Origin: Thermodesulfobacterium sp. TA1
GTDB taxonomy: Bacteria; Desulfobacterota; Thermodesulfobacteria; Thermodesulfobacteriales; Thermodesulfobacteriaceae
Assembly: GCF_008630935.1 (NCBI RefSeq)
Contig: NZ_CP043908.1
Coordinates: 434,001 to 498,000, forward strand
Length of the DNA stretch: 64,000 nt
Direction: 5' to 3'
The position numbers and the translations under genes were made by a program. Below the pieces are notes generated by a model. It saw nothing but the letters and a program-made list of their open reading frames with translations, did not search any database and was not told the origin of the DNA. Below, one piece after another: positions 9,800-16,891 of this stretch (position 1 is the first letter of the stretch; every line of letters begins with the position of its first letter).

Positions 9800-9830
9800 C
9801 TAACATTCGGGATGAAATCCCGAATGTTAG
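9800..9830. other. Perfect 14-bp inverted repeat (hairpin)
   Basis: CTAACATTCGGGAT, a three-base spacer GAA, then the exact reverse complement. It lies in the 178-bp gap between the HD-GYP start (9687) and the PerR-like stop (9866). There is no proper T-run on the minus strand, so it is not a textbook terminator for the regulator; on the plus strand only a weak TTTATT follows. It may be an mRNA end-stabilising hairpin, a bidirectional stop or a protein-binding palindrome. Confidence 0.6.
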
Positions 9831-9865
9831 TTTATTAAAGGAGTTCACAAAAAAGATTTTTGATT

Positions 9866-10279
9866 TTAATTTTCCTTAGCTTTACATTCAGGACAAACAC
9901 CTATAAACACTACTTGAAAATCCTCTACCTCACAACCTTTAAGTTCATTGGGCAAGGAGAATTGAATTTTTTGAGAAACATCTATTACTTTTTTACAGTA
10001 TTTACATACAAAATGATGGTGGTTGTGAGTAAAGGCATCAAATCTCTTTTTATAAGGGTCTACTATAATTTCTTTAATGAGACCTTTTTTTACTAATACT
10101 TCTAAGGTGTTATACACTGTAGCAAAAGACATACTGGGGAAATTTTGTTTTAAAGCGTTATATATATCTTCTGCCGAGGGATGAGTCTTGTTACCTTCTA
10201 AATACTCTAAAATAGCAATCCTCTGAGGGGTTAGCTTTAAACCCAAACTTTTATAAAATTCTAATTTTTTTTCTTCCAT
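9866..10279 (-). CDS. Fur-family regulator, PerR-like
   Basis: The 137-residue protein has the winged-helix DNA-binding part (LTPQRIAILEYL, SFATVYNTLEVLVKKGLI) and a C-terminal dimerisation domain with two CxxC zinc pairs (CKYC, CPEC). The regulatory metal site reads RFDAFTHNHHHF. The residue after CKYCKKVI is Asp, as in peroxide sensors of the PerR type, where iron sensors of the Fur type usually carry Glu. I therefore favour PerR-like, with moderate certainty. ATG at 10279 follows a good GAGGTG site; a GTG nine bases upstream is possible. Fur-type operators stand at 12491-12510 and 13063-13082. It may be co-transcribed with queC and ykgJ upstream. Confidence 0.9.
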   Translation of the reverse strand: MEEKKLEFYKSLGLKLTPQRIAILEYLEGNKTHPSAEDIYNALKQNFPSMSFATVYNTLEVLVKKGLIKEIIVDPYKKRFDAFTHNHHHFVCKYCKKVIDVSQKIQFSLPNELKGCEVEDFQVVFIGVCPECKAKEN

Positions 10280-10350
10280 CTTTCTCACCTCGTTTGTTTT
10301 TGATCTTTTTATTATTTTAAAACGTTTTTTAACTTATTCAAGATTTAATT

Positions 10351-10695
10351 TTATAAATTTTTAACTCCTAAACAATGATTTTTCAGAATTTCTAAATTTG
10401 TAGGGTCTTTAAACAGCGCCTCTACTAAAGGCCATTCTTTGCATTTTTTAGGTTTAACCGGGTGTATGGTACAACTTCTTGTTTTTTTATCAAAAAAAAT
10501 ACAATAACCTTGTTTAGTTTTCATTTCAGTTCTATACTTTCCTACTTTAACCGTATATTTTTGCTTAAATTCTTCCACCGAGAGGTTTAAAAAATTAGCT
10601 ATCCGATAAATTTCTTCTTCGTTTAAGGAAACGGTGCTTTCTCCTTGGCAACAATTTCCGCAGCGTTGGCATTTAAAATTTTCTAAATTAAGCAT
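10351..10695 (-). CDS. YkgJ-family cysteine cluster protein
   Basis: A 114-residue protein with the family pattern: an N-terminal CQRCGNCCQG cluster, CIFFDKKTRSCTIHPVKPKKCKEWP in the middle and a late Cys near HCLGVKNL, about eight cysteines in all. Members are thought to bind zinc or an iron-sulfur centre, and no reaction is established for most. It overlaps the queC stop by 8 nt, so the two are translationally coupled. Confidence 0.85.
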   Translation of the reverse strand: MLNLENFKCQRCGNCCQGESTVSLNEEEIYRIANFLNLSVEEFKQKYTVKVGKYRTEMKTKQGYCIFFDKKTRSCTIHPVKPKKCKEWPLVEALFKDPTNLEILKNHCLGVKNL

Positions 10696-11371
10696 ATTCT
10701 ATCGGGTCCTTTACTCCAGCTTCTTTAAAAGCATTAAGTCTTATACGACAAGAGTCACATCTTCCGCAGGCTTTTTCTGTTTGTCTGTAGCAAGACCAGG
10801 TAAGATGAAAGGGGGTATTAAGCTTTATACCAAGCTCTACGATTTCCTTTTTAGAAAGATTGATAAGAGGAGTTTCTATAGTGATTTGAGTTTCCGGTTT
10901 GGTTCCTTTGTTTACCGCCTGGTTAAAAGCTTGAATAAACTCTTTTCTACAATCTGGATAGCCTGAAAAATCTATTTCATTTACTCCTATAAATATTTTT
11001 TTAGCACCTATTACTTCTGCCCAAGCTACCGCTAAGCTTAGAAATACACCGTTTCTAAAAGGCACATAAGTAGAAGGAATCCCCTGTTTTTCGGAACCAT
11101 TAGGTATTTCAAGCTCTTCTGAAGTAAGGCTTGAACCTCCTATTAGTTTGAAAAAAGGAAGTTCTGCAACTAAATATTTTTGTGGTTTAAAATAATCAAT
11201 CATTTTATAAAAACAGGTAAGCTCTTTTTTTGCCGCCTTTTGTCCATACTGAAAATGTAAAAAGGCTAACTCATATTCCTGAGCTGCAAGGCTTGCACAA
11301 ACAGCACTATCCATCCCCGAACTCAACAAAACCACTGCAAATTCTTTTTCCTTTGGTTTAAGCAAAGACAT
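10688..11371 (-). CDS. queC: 7-cyano-7-deazaguanine synthase QueC
   Basis: QueC converts 7-carboxy-7-deazaguanine and ammonia to preQ0 with ATP in queuosine synthesis. The PP-loop ATP site is LLSSGMDSA near the N-terminus; the common form is SGGxDS, so the second Gly is Ser-shifted here. The zinc-binding tail CYRQTEKACGRCDSCRIR has the four family cysteines. Length 227 is typical. No other queuosine gene is in the window. The stretch upstream (11372-11498) shows no gene I can support. Confidence 0.93.
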   Translation of the reverse strand: MSLLKPKEKEFAVVLLSSGMDSAVCASLAAQEYELAFLHFQYGQKAAKKELTCFYKMIDYFKPQKYLVAELPFFKLIGGSSLTSEELEIPNGSEKQGIPSTYVPFRNGVFLSLAVAWAEVIGAKKIFIGVNEIDFSGYPDCRKEFIQAFNQAVNKGTKPETQITIETPLINLSKKEIVELGIKLNTPFHLTWSCYRQTEKACGRCDSCRIRLNAFKEAGVKDPIEYA

Positions 11372-11498
11372 TTTTAATCTCAGGATAAAGCTTTTATTAG
11401 AATTTTTCCAAATTTACCACATTTCCTTTTAATTTCAATAATTTTAATTTTTTCAAAAAGCTTTGTTTATAGATTAGGATTCTTTATCTCTGGTTTGT

Positions 11499-11932
11499 AG
11501 TGTTTTTTTGTGTAAAGACTCTTTTGAAGAGGGCATGTTAGTCCCCGATTTAACCTCTATTAAATCCTCAAGTATAATGAACCTTTCAGCTGCCCTCTCA
11601 TCTGGAAACACTTCTACCACCCTTACCCTTCTTTTTATCTTTTTGCTAACCTCTCAAAGCCTGATTCGTTGCAAACAGCAAAGCCTTTACTTTCTCATCA
11701 CACAACCAAAATCCCCTTTTTCTAACTCGAGGTACTTTTAAACCTTCTATTTCCCCATATTAATACTTCTTTCCTCAAACATAAAGTTTTCCAAAAGGTT
11801 TTTAAGCACCTTATAAAACAAGTTTAAAATCTCTTCTAAGAAAAAGGTAGGTAATCTTCGTTTGTTTCCCTTTGGGGAAGTTATCATACCCTTGGGTATT
11901 CTTCAAGGATTTATACACACAATAAAAATAAG
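11499..11932 (-). mobile_element. Degenerate IS256-type element (relic A)
   Basis: The region is a decayed, internally deleted copy of the element also found at 17906-18592. The left edge AGTGTTTTTTTGTGTAAA (11499-11516) matches the terminal repeat of the better copy; the right edge near 11910-11932 (ATTTATACACACAATAA) is more eroded. Minus-strand readings give transposase-like pieces: KRRVRVVEVFPDE from the C-terminus and LEEILNLF, NLLENFMFEERS from the N-terminus. Several stops and frameshifts separate them, so it cannot encode a transposase. Boundaries are approximate. Confidence 0.65.
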
Positions 11933-11944
11933 TTTTTGGACTGA

Positions 11945-12190
11945 ATGCAAAAAGTAGGGATAAGAGACTTTAGATTTCACGACCTAAGACATACTTTTGC
12001 TTCTCATCTTGTTATGTCTGGGATAGATTTAAAGAGCGTTCAGGAGTTTAAAGACATATTAATGACTTTGAGGTATTCCCATTTAAGTCAAGATCACAAT
12101 AGAGAGGCCGGGGAAAGGTTAGAAAGAGTGATTTATCAAAATTCTATCACAATGGAAGGAGTTAAGTTTTTGAAAGCCTTGGAAGTACAA
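11945..12190 (+). pseudogene. Tyrosine recombinase/integrase C-terminal remnant, inactivated
   Basis: The reading frame carries FRFHDLRHTFASHLVMSG, the box II His-x-x-Arg region of phage-type integrases, and TLRYSHLS with the nucleophile Tyr. Between them intact enzymes have a LLGHK-like segment containing a conserved His; here VQEF runs directly into KDILMTLRY, about three codons short, so that His is gone. The N-terminal arm, core and first catalytic Arg are missing. The frame runs on without function through the antisense of tRNA-Pro. The remnant stops at the 3' end of a tRNA, the usual attachment site for such integrases, so an integrated element once stood here. Confidence 0.8.
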
Positions 12191-12191
12191 A

Positions 12192-12265
12192 TCGGGGCGA
12201 GAGGATTTGAACCTCCGACCCCCTGCTCCCAAGGCAGGTGCGCTCCCAAGCTGCGCTACGCCCCG
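12192..12265 (-). tRNA. tRNA-Pro (anticodon UGG)
   Basis: A full cloverleaf can be drawn on the minus strand: 7-bp acceptor CGGGGCG/CGCCCCG, 4-bp D stem GCGC/GCGC, anticodon stem CCTGC/GCAGG around loop CTTGGGA (anticodon TGG at loop positions 3-5), a five-base variable region and a T arm with loop TTCAAAT closed by one G-U pair. The discriminator is A and CCA is not encoded. Length is 74 nt. Confidence 0.95.
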
Positions 12266-12280
12266 ATGATTATTTAATCA

Positions 12281-12308
12281 ATTATAACTTATTCCTTAAA
12301 TTTTACAA
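12281..12308 (-). promoter_or_regulatory. Promoter of tRNA-Pro
   Basis: On the minus strand TTGTAA (12308-12303) and a perfect TATAAT (12286-12281) are 16 bp apart. The predicted start is about eight bases before the mature tRNA. The remaining sequence up to 12471 shows no gene or repeat I can support. Confidence 0.65.
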
Positions 12309-12471
12309 TAACGAAATCAAAAACTCTTTAAAAATTAATGCCATAACAATTTCACCTAAAACATAGCGGAAACAACTTTTATTACTTTCTAAGAAGTTTA
12401 AGAGAGAAATGTTAATTGGCTGTTATGTTGAGGGACCAGAGTTATTTAGTGTTGTTTATTTGATAGGTCCC

Positions 12472-12510
12472 TTGACAATCTAATATATATGATTATAATT
12501 CTCATTATCA
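12472..12510 (+). promoter_or_regulatory. Promoter with overlapping Fur-family operator, upstream of first NifX-like gene
   Basis: TTGACA (12472-12477) and TATAAT (12494-12499) are 16 bp apart. The palindrome GATTATAATTCTCATTATC (12491-12509) covers the -10 box and start site and matches the classic 19-bp Fur box at 15 of 19 positions. A regulator bound here would block RNA polymerase. Iron or peroxide control is inferred, not shown. Confidence 0.7.
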
Positions 12511-12536
12511 GTTAAAACGAGTTTAGGGGGTTAAAA

Positions 12537-12896
12537 ATGAGGATTGCTGTGGCTACAGAAGAGGGTTATGTGGCTCAACATTTTGGAAGATGTCCTGGTT
12601 TTACGATCGTGGACGTAGAGGATGGTCAGGTGGTCAGTCAAAGCTTTGTAGAAAATCCTGGTTATAAGGCCCATCAGCCAGGGCTTGTGCCTAATTTTTT
12701 GAAAAGTCAAGGAGTAAACTATGTGATAGCAGGGGGGATGGGACCAAACGCCATCATGATGCTTGAATCCTTTGGTATAAGGGTTGTCCTTGGGATAATC
12801 GGTAGGGTTGAAGAGGTTATAGAAGCCTTTTTAAAAGGTAATCTCAGGGGTGGAGAAAGTCTTTGCGAACATGGAGACCATGAATGTAGGCATTAA
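12537..12896 (+). CDS. NifX/NifB-C-like (dinitrogenase Fe-Mo cofactor biosynthesis family) protein
   Basis: A 119-residue single-domain protein of the RNase H-like NifX/NafY fold. Visible family marks are MRIAVATEEGYVAQHFGRCPGF at the start, GLVPNFLKSQGVNYVIAGGMG in the middle and a C-terminal Cys/His tail GESLCEHGDHECRH that could bind metal. In nitrogen fixers such proteins carry iron-molybdenum cofactor precursors; in non-fixers they probably handle iron-sulfur or other metal clusters. No nitrogenase gene is nearby, so a general metal-cluster role is likelier. Expression is probably controlled by the operator just upstream. Confidence 0.85.
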   Translation: MRIAVATEEGYVAQHFGRCPGFTIVDVEDGQVVSQSFVENPGYKAHQPGLVPNFLKSQGVNYVIAGGMGPNAIMMLESFGIRVVLGIIGRVEEVIEAFLKGNLRGGESLCEHGDHECRH

Positions 12897-13028
12897 TGGT
12901 TTTTGCTCGGGTTAAACTGTAAGGTTTTTACACAGAAAAAGATGGCTTTTGGGGTAAAAAAGTTGGTTAGAGGAACTTAGACCAAGAAGGAAGATTTAGA
13001 GATTGATGCCTAAGACCTATTAAAGGAC

Positions 13029-13082
13029 TTGACTTTTAAAAGTTAGAGGTTATATTTAAAAATGATAATGATTTTCAATAAA
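13029..13082 (+). promoter_or_regulatory. Promoter with Fur-family operator, upstream of DUF5320 gene
   Basis: TTGACT (13029-13034) and TATATT (13051-13056) are 16 bp apart. Directly downstream TGATAATGATTTTCA (13063-13077) matches the 7-1-7 Fur consensus TGATAATnATTATCA at every specified position but one. Together with the operator at 12491-12510 this makes two Fur-family sites within 600 bp, controlling two transcription units of the same cluster. Confidence 0.7.
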
Positions 13083-13107
13083 AATTTTAAAAAGGAGGTG
13101 AAAGGGT

Positions 13108-13437
13108 ATGCCTTGGGGAGACAGAACAGGACCGCTTGGATTAGGTCCAAGAACAGGTAGAGGTTTAGGATTTTGTTCTGGGGCAGATGCCCCAGGATTT
13201 ATGGTTCCAGGGCCAGGTAGAGGTATGGGGTTTGGTTGGGGAAGAGGTAGAGGTTGGAGATGTTTTAGATGGTTTGGAGGTTTAGGAAGAGGCTGGAGAT
13301 GGTTTTGGAGAAGGACTTTTTGGGGAGGGGCTTCTCAGGTAGATGAGACAGAGATCTTAAGGCAAGAGGCAGAGGTCTTAAGAAAAAATCTGGAGGCTAT
13401 AGAAAGGCGTTTAGGCGAAATCGAAAAGAATAAGTAA
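13108..13437 (+). CDS. DUF5320-type small Gly/Arg/Trp-rich protein
   Basis: A 109-residue protein that begins MPWGDRTGPLGLGPRTGRG, the hallmark start of DUF5320. The middle is low-complexity Gly, Arg, Phe and Trp; the tail (about 75-109) is a charged coiled coil with EILRQEAEVLRKNLEAI. Such proteins regularly accompany NifX-like and Mrp-like genes in anaerobes; their function is unknown. A strong AAAGGAGGTGAAAG site precedes the ATG. It is the first gene after the second operator and likely leads the transcript that continues through 17736. Confidence 0.85.
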   Translation: MPWGDRTGPLGLGPRTGRGLGFCSGADAPGFMVPGPGRGMGFGWGRGRGWRCFRWFGGLGRGWRWFWRRTFWGGASQVDETEILRQEAEVLRKNLEAIERRLGEIEKNK

Positions 13438-13452
13438 AAAAAGGTATGGCCT

Positions 13453-13476
13453 GCGTGGAGGCACAAGCCTCCACGC
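13453..13476 (+). other. Intercistronic perfect hairpin
   Basis: GCGTGGAGGC, loop ACAA, GCCTCCACGC: a perfect 10-bp GC-rich stem in AT-rich surroundings, between the DUF5320 gene and the next NifX-like gene. It is not followed by a T-run (TATAACTTTAA), so it is not a clear terminator. An mRNA stabiliser, processing site or partial attenuator that keeps the first, small protein in excess would fit. Confidence 0.6.
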
Positions 13477-13499
13477 TATAACTTTAAAGGGGGATTTTT

Positions 13500-13811
13500 A
13501 TGAAAATTTGTATTACTTCTCAAGGAAAAGAATTAGGTTCAGAGATAGACCCAAGGTTTGGGCGTTGTAAATATTTTATATTTTATGATACAGAAACAGA
13601 CCAATATGAGGCAGTAGAAAATCGCTGGAGAGAGGCTGCTCAAGGTGCTGGAACTCAGGCTGGTCAATTTGTTGCCTCGAAGGGAGTTAGTGTTTTAATT
13701 ACTGGTAAAATAGGACCTGGAGCAGAAAGGGTGATAAAGGCTGCAGGGATAAAAGTGATAGAGGCCCAAGGTATGGTAATAGATGCGATAAATAAAGTTA
13801 AGCAAGGCTAA
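13500..13811 (+). CDS. Second NifX-like metal-cluster protein
   Basis: A 103-residue relative of the protein at 12537, with MKICITSQGKELGSEIDPRFGRC at the start and GVSVLITGKIGPGAERVIKAAGIKV in the core. This subgroup (DPRFGRC type) lacks the His-rich tail of the first copy. It precedes an Mrp/NBP35 ATPase by 12 nt; this pairing suggests assembly or transport of an iron-sulfur or related cluster. No catalytic residues are known for the family, so it is more likely a carrier than an enzyme. Confidence 0.85.
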   Translation: MKICITSQGKELGSEIDPRFGRCKYFIFYDTETDQYEAVENRWREAAQGAGTQAGQFVASKGVSVLITGKIGPGAERVIKAAGIKVIEAQGMVIDAINKVKQG

Positions 13812-13823
13812 AAGGAGGAGGAT

Positions 13824-14678
13824 ATGGCAGAAGAGAAGACCTGTCAATGTGGAAGTCAATGTGAAGAAGAAAGCATAAAAGATGAAAGTGAAATAAAATT
13901 GCAAAAAACCGTATCAGACATTAAAAGAAAGATTTTAGTTTTATCTGGTAAAGGTGGGGTTGGTAAAAGCACGGTTTCTGCTAATATTGCTGTAGGGTTA
14001 GCACAAAAGGGATATCAGGTAGGTCTTCTTGATGTCGATATACACGGTCCTAATATTCCTAACATGCTGGGGTTGCAAGGACTAATTCCTTTAATTACAG
14101 ATATAGGGCTTTTTCCTATAAAAGCTTATGAAAATTTACAGGTAATCTCTATCGGGTTTTTTTTAGAAGGAAAAGATACCCCTGTGATCTGGAGAGGTCC
14201 TTTAAAGCATAACATGATAAAACAGTTTTTAACCGAGGTGCGATGGGGAAAGCTTGACTATCTGGTGGTAGACTCTCCTCCAGGAACAGGAGATGAGGTT
14301 ATCTCGGTGGTGCAACTTCTTAATAAAGTAGATGGTGCGGTTATCGTGGCCACCCCTCAAGAAGTCGCTTTGGCAGACGTACGCAGGTCTATAAGGTTTT
14401 GTCTTGAAGCCTCCGTCCCGGTCCTTGGGATTGTTGAAAACATGAGTGGTTTTGTCTGTCCTCGTTGTGGGGATGTTATAGAAATATTTAAAACCGGAGG
14501 GGCAGAAAAGCTTGCCCAGGAATACAACGTTCCATTTTTAGGAAAAATCCCTCTTGACCCAAGGGTTGTGCAAGGAGGAGATGAAGGAAAACCTGTTTTA
14601 CTTTATTATCCTGACAGTGAACCTGCTAAGGCTTTTGCTAAGGTGGTTGACCAAATTGCAGAGGCTTTAAAGATATGA
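13824..14678 (+). CDS. Mrp/NBP35-family iron-sulfur carrier ATPase
   Basis: A 284-residue MinD-type P-loop ATPase of the Mrp (ApbC/NBP35) family, which binds a labile 4Fe-4S cluster and transfers it to apo-enzymes. The deviant Walker A GKGGVGKST lies about 45 residues in, DVDIHGPNIPNMLGL and SPPGTGDE follow, and CPRC near residue 210 is the CxxC that bridges a cluster between two subunits. The N-terminal extension has another CQCGSQC Cys group, as in NBP35-like members. Its TGA overlaps the MBL gene start. Confidence 0.93.
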   Translation: MAEEKTCQCGSQCEEESIKDESEIKLQKTVSDIKRKILVLSGKGGVGKSTVSANIAVGLAQKGYQVGLLDVDIHGPNIPNMLGLQGLIPLITDIGLFPIKAYENLQVISIGFFLEGKDTPVIWRGPLKHNMIKQFLTEVRWGKLDYLVVDSPPGTGDEVISVVQLLNKVDGAVIVATPQEVALADVRRSIRFCLEASVPVLGIVENMSGFVCPRCGDVIEIFKTGGAEKLAQEYNVPFLGKIPLDPRVVQGGDEGKPVLLYYPDSEPAKAFAKVVDQIAEALKI

Positions 14679-15409
14679 TAGAACTTATCATAGTTTTTGA
14701 TAATTATCTTGGAGAAAAGGGGTTTGAAACCGGATGGGGATATAGCTGTCTTATCAAAAGAGATGAAGAATTTCTTCTTTTTGATACAGGAGAAGATGGA
14801 CAAAAGCTGATAAAAAATCTTCAAAGAGCCGGGTTAGACCCTACCTCAATTTCTAAAGTTGTTATATCTCACGCCCATAAAGACCATACCGGGGGTTTAA
14901 AAGAAATATCAGGTTTAAACCTCAAAGCTGAAATTTATGTTGGAGCTTCGTTTTATGAAGAAGCCAGAAGACTTTTGCCTGAGGCAAAACTTTATAAAGT
15001 TTCTTCAAACCCTTTGGAAATAATCAAAGGAGTTTTTGTTACCGGAGAGTTAGAAGGACCGATAAAAGAAACTTCTTTAGCTATAAACACTAAAGAAGGT
15101 TTAATCATCATTACAGGTTGTGCCCATCCTGGAGTAAAAAAGATCATAGAGAAAACAACTTCTGAGATTAACCCTAAGGTTTTTGCCCTTTTAGGTGGGT
15201 TGCATCTTTTACATAGAAAACGAGAAGAAATCCTTGATTTGTTGACTTATTTAGAATCAAAAAATTTTAAACACCTCGCCCCTTCTCATTGTACCGGAGA
15301 TTTAGCCTTAAAGCTTTTCCAAGAACATTTTAAAGATAAGTTTTTAAAGGTAGGTGTAGGTACTCATATTTGTTGGAGAGAAAGAGATGGATACATCCTC
15401 ACCTTATGA
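14675..15409 (+). CDS. MBL-fold metallo-hydrolase
   Basis: A 244-residue metallo-beta-lactamase-fold protein with HAHKDHTGG as the HxHxDH metal motif, a downstream GCAHPG and HCTGD as further ligands. It resembles the subgroup annotated as dihydropteridine-type phosphate synthases or archaeal-type hydrolases. The substrate cannot be named from sequence. The gene overlaps the ATPase gene before it by 4 nt and the methyltransferase after it by 23 nt, so all three are coupled. Confidence 0.85.
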   Translation: MIELIIVFDNYLGEKGFETGWGYSCLIKRDEEFLLFDTGEDGQKLIKNLQRAGLDPTSISKVVISHAHKDHTGGLKEISGLNLKAEIYVGASFYEEARRLLPEAKLYKVSSNPLEIIKGVFVTGELEGPIKETSLAINTKEGLIIITGCAHPGVKKIIEKTTSEINPKVFALLGGLHLLHRKREEILDLLTYLESKNFKHLAPSHCTGDLALKLFQEHFKDKFLKVGVGTHICWRERDGYILTL

Positions 15410-16046
15410 GGTTTTTGTCAAAAAATATGATGCTTGGTATGATTCGGAAGAAGGTAAGATTTTGTATGAAAACGAGAAAAAATGTATTGAGCCTTTGATT
15501 AAAAGTTGTGATAAAGTTTTAGAAGTAGGTGTGGGAACAGGAAGGTTTGCCCTTTTAGCCAAGCATGCTGTCGGAATAGATATAGCCTTTTTCCCTTTAA
15601 AAATGGCGAAGAAAAGAGGAGTTTGGGTTATCCAAGCAAAGGCAGAGGAATTGCCTTTTAAAGATAAAAGTTTTGAGTGTGTAATGTTTGTTTTGTCTTT
15701 AAGTTTTATAAAAGATGGGTTCAAGTCCTTACTTGAAGCTAAAAGGGTTTTGAAAGAGCAGGGTAAAATAATCATTTGTGAGGTTTTTAAGGGGTCAAAG
15801 CTTGGCAAGGTTTATGAAGAAAAAAAGCAAAAAGGGCATCCCTTTTATAGTCATGCCAATTTTTATGATTTCATTGAGTTTAAAAAAATGTTAGAGGCTT
15901 GCGGTTTAAGAATCGCTAAGGCTTACGGAACCCTTGTAAATTATCCTTGTAAGCCTGTAAGATTAGAAGACCCGTCAGAAATTTCTTTTGATACTCAGGT
16001 TTTAGCTCAACTACCTGGTTTTGTGTGTTTAGAGGTTAGGCCATGA
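15387..16046 (+). CDS. Class I SAM-dependent methyltransferase
   Basis: A 219-residue Rossmann methyltransferase with motif I VLEVGVGTGRFALLAK, the acidic residue in GIDIAFFPL, motif IV VMFVLSLSFIKDG and post-I region KAEELPFKDKSFECVMF, as in the UbiE/methyltransferase 11 group. The acceptor is unknown. Its position inside a metal-cluster operon suggests a substrate linked to the ATPases beside it, but that is inference. It overlaps both neighbours. Confidence 0.85.
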   Translation: MDTSSPYEVFVKKYDAWYDSEEGKILYENEKKCIEPLIKSCDKVLEVGVGTGRFALLAKHAVGIDIAFFPLKMAKKRGVWVIQAKAEELPFKDKSFECVMFVLSLSFIKDGFKSLLEAKRVLKEQGKIIICEVFKGSKLGKVYEEKKQKGHPFYSHANFYDFIEFKKMLEACGLRIAKAYGTLVNYPCKPVRLEDPSEISFDTQVLAQLPGFVCLEVRP

Positions 16047-16891
16047 TAATTTCAATTGCCAGTGGAAAGGGTGGGACAGGAAAAACTACCGTTGCAGTTT
16101 CTTTAGCTTTAAGTATAGGAAATTCGCAAATCATCGATTGCGATGTAGAAGAACCAAACGTTCATTTGTTTTTAAAACCAGAGGTTAAGCAAACGTTTGA
16201 GGTAAATACCCTTATTCCTGAAGTAGATTATCAAAAATGTACATATTGTGGTTATTGTGCTAAGGTATGTGCATACAATGCCCTGTCTGTGTTAAATTTT
16301 GAACAAAACGGACAGGTTTTATTGTTTCCTCATCTGTGCCATGGTTGTAAAGGCTGTATTTTACTTTGTCCTGAGAAAGCTTTGTTTGAAGGTTTTAGGC
16401 CTATTGGAAAAATCATCGTAGGTTTTAAAGAGAAAGTAGAGTTTATAGAAGGACGGTTAAACGTTTCAGAGGTGCTTGCTCCAAGGGTGATTGAAGAGGC
16501 TAAAGAATTGATTAATCCTAACAAAATAACCATCATAGATGCACCCCCTGGAACTTCTTGTCCGGCAGTAGCTGCGATTAAAGGCTCTGATTTTTGTTTG
16601 CTTGTTACCGAACCAACTCCTTTTGGGCTTCACGACTTGGAGCTTGCTTATGAAGTAACCCAAGTCTTAAAGGTTCCTGCAGGGGTAATCGTTAATAAAT
16701 CACAAGAGCAAGAAGATGAACTGGTAGAAACCTTTTGTGAGAGAACTAACCTTCCTGTTTTAATGAAAATTCCTTTTAAAAGGGAGATCGCCGAGGTTTA
16801 TTCAAAGGGAATCCCTTTGGTGGTTGCTATGCCAGAATATAGAGAAAAATTTCGGAACCTTATTAATTTAATAAAGGAATTAAAACGATGA
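16043..16891 (+). CDS. MinD-superfamily P-loop ATPase with inserted ferredoxin domain (copy 1)
   Basis: A 282-residue ATPase with N-terminal GKGGTGKTT, DCDVEEPN and DAPPGTSCP. Between about residues 60 and 115 a two-cluster 4Fe-4S ferredoxin is inserted: CTYCGYCAKVC and CHGCKGCILLC. Such proteins come in tandem pairs in anaerobes and are thought to move electrons or clusters with ATP control; their partner is unknown. The next gene is a paralogue starting 4 nt before this one stops. Confidence 0.92.
   Translation: MIISIASGKGGTGKTTVAVSLALSIGNSQIIDCDVEEPNVHLFLKPEVKQTFEVNTLIPEVDYQKCTYCGYCAKVCAYNALSVLNFEQNGQVLLFPHLCHGCKGCILLCPEKALFEGFRPIGKIIVGFKEKVEFIEGRLNVSEVLAPRVIEEAKELINPNKITIIDAPPGTSCPAVAAIKGSDFCLLVTEPTPFGLHDLELAYEVTQVLKVPAGVIVNKSQEQEDELVETFCERTNLPVLMKIPFKREIAEVYSKGIPLVVAMPEYREKFRNLINLIKELKR

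Noticed and set aside
9800-9830. Rho-independent terminator for the PerR-like gene
   Set aside because: The minus strand continues GGGTCTGTTTTCCC after the hairpin, with no T-run directly at its base.
12537-13811. Nitrogen-fixation locus
   Set aside because: NifX-like proteins occur widely without nitrogenase; no nifH, nifD, nifK, nifE or nifN is present here.
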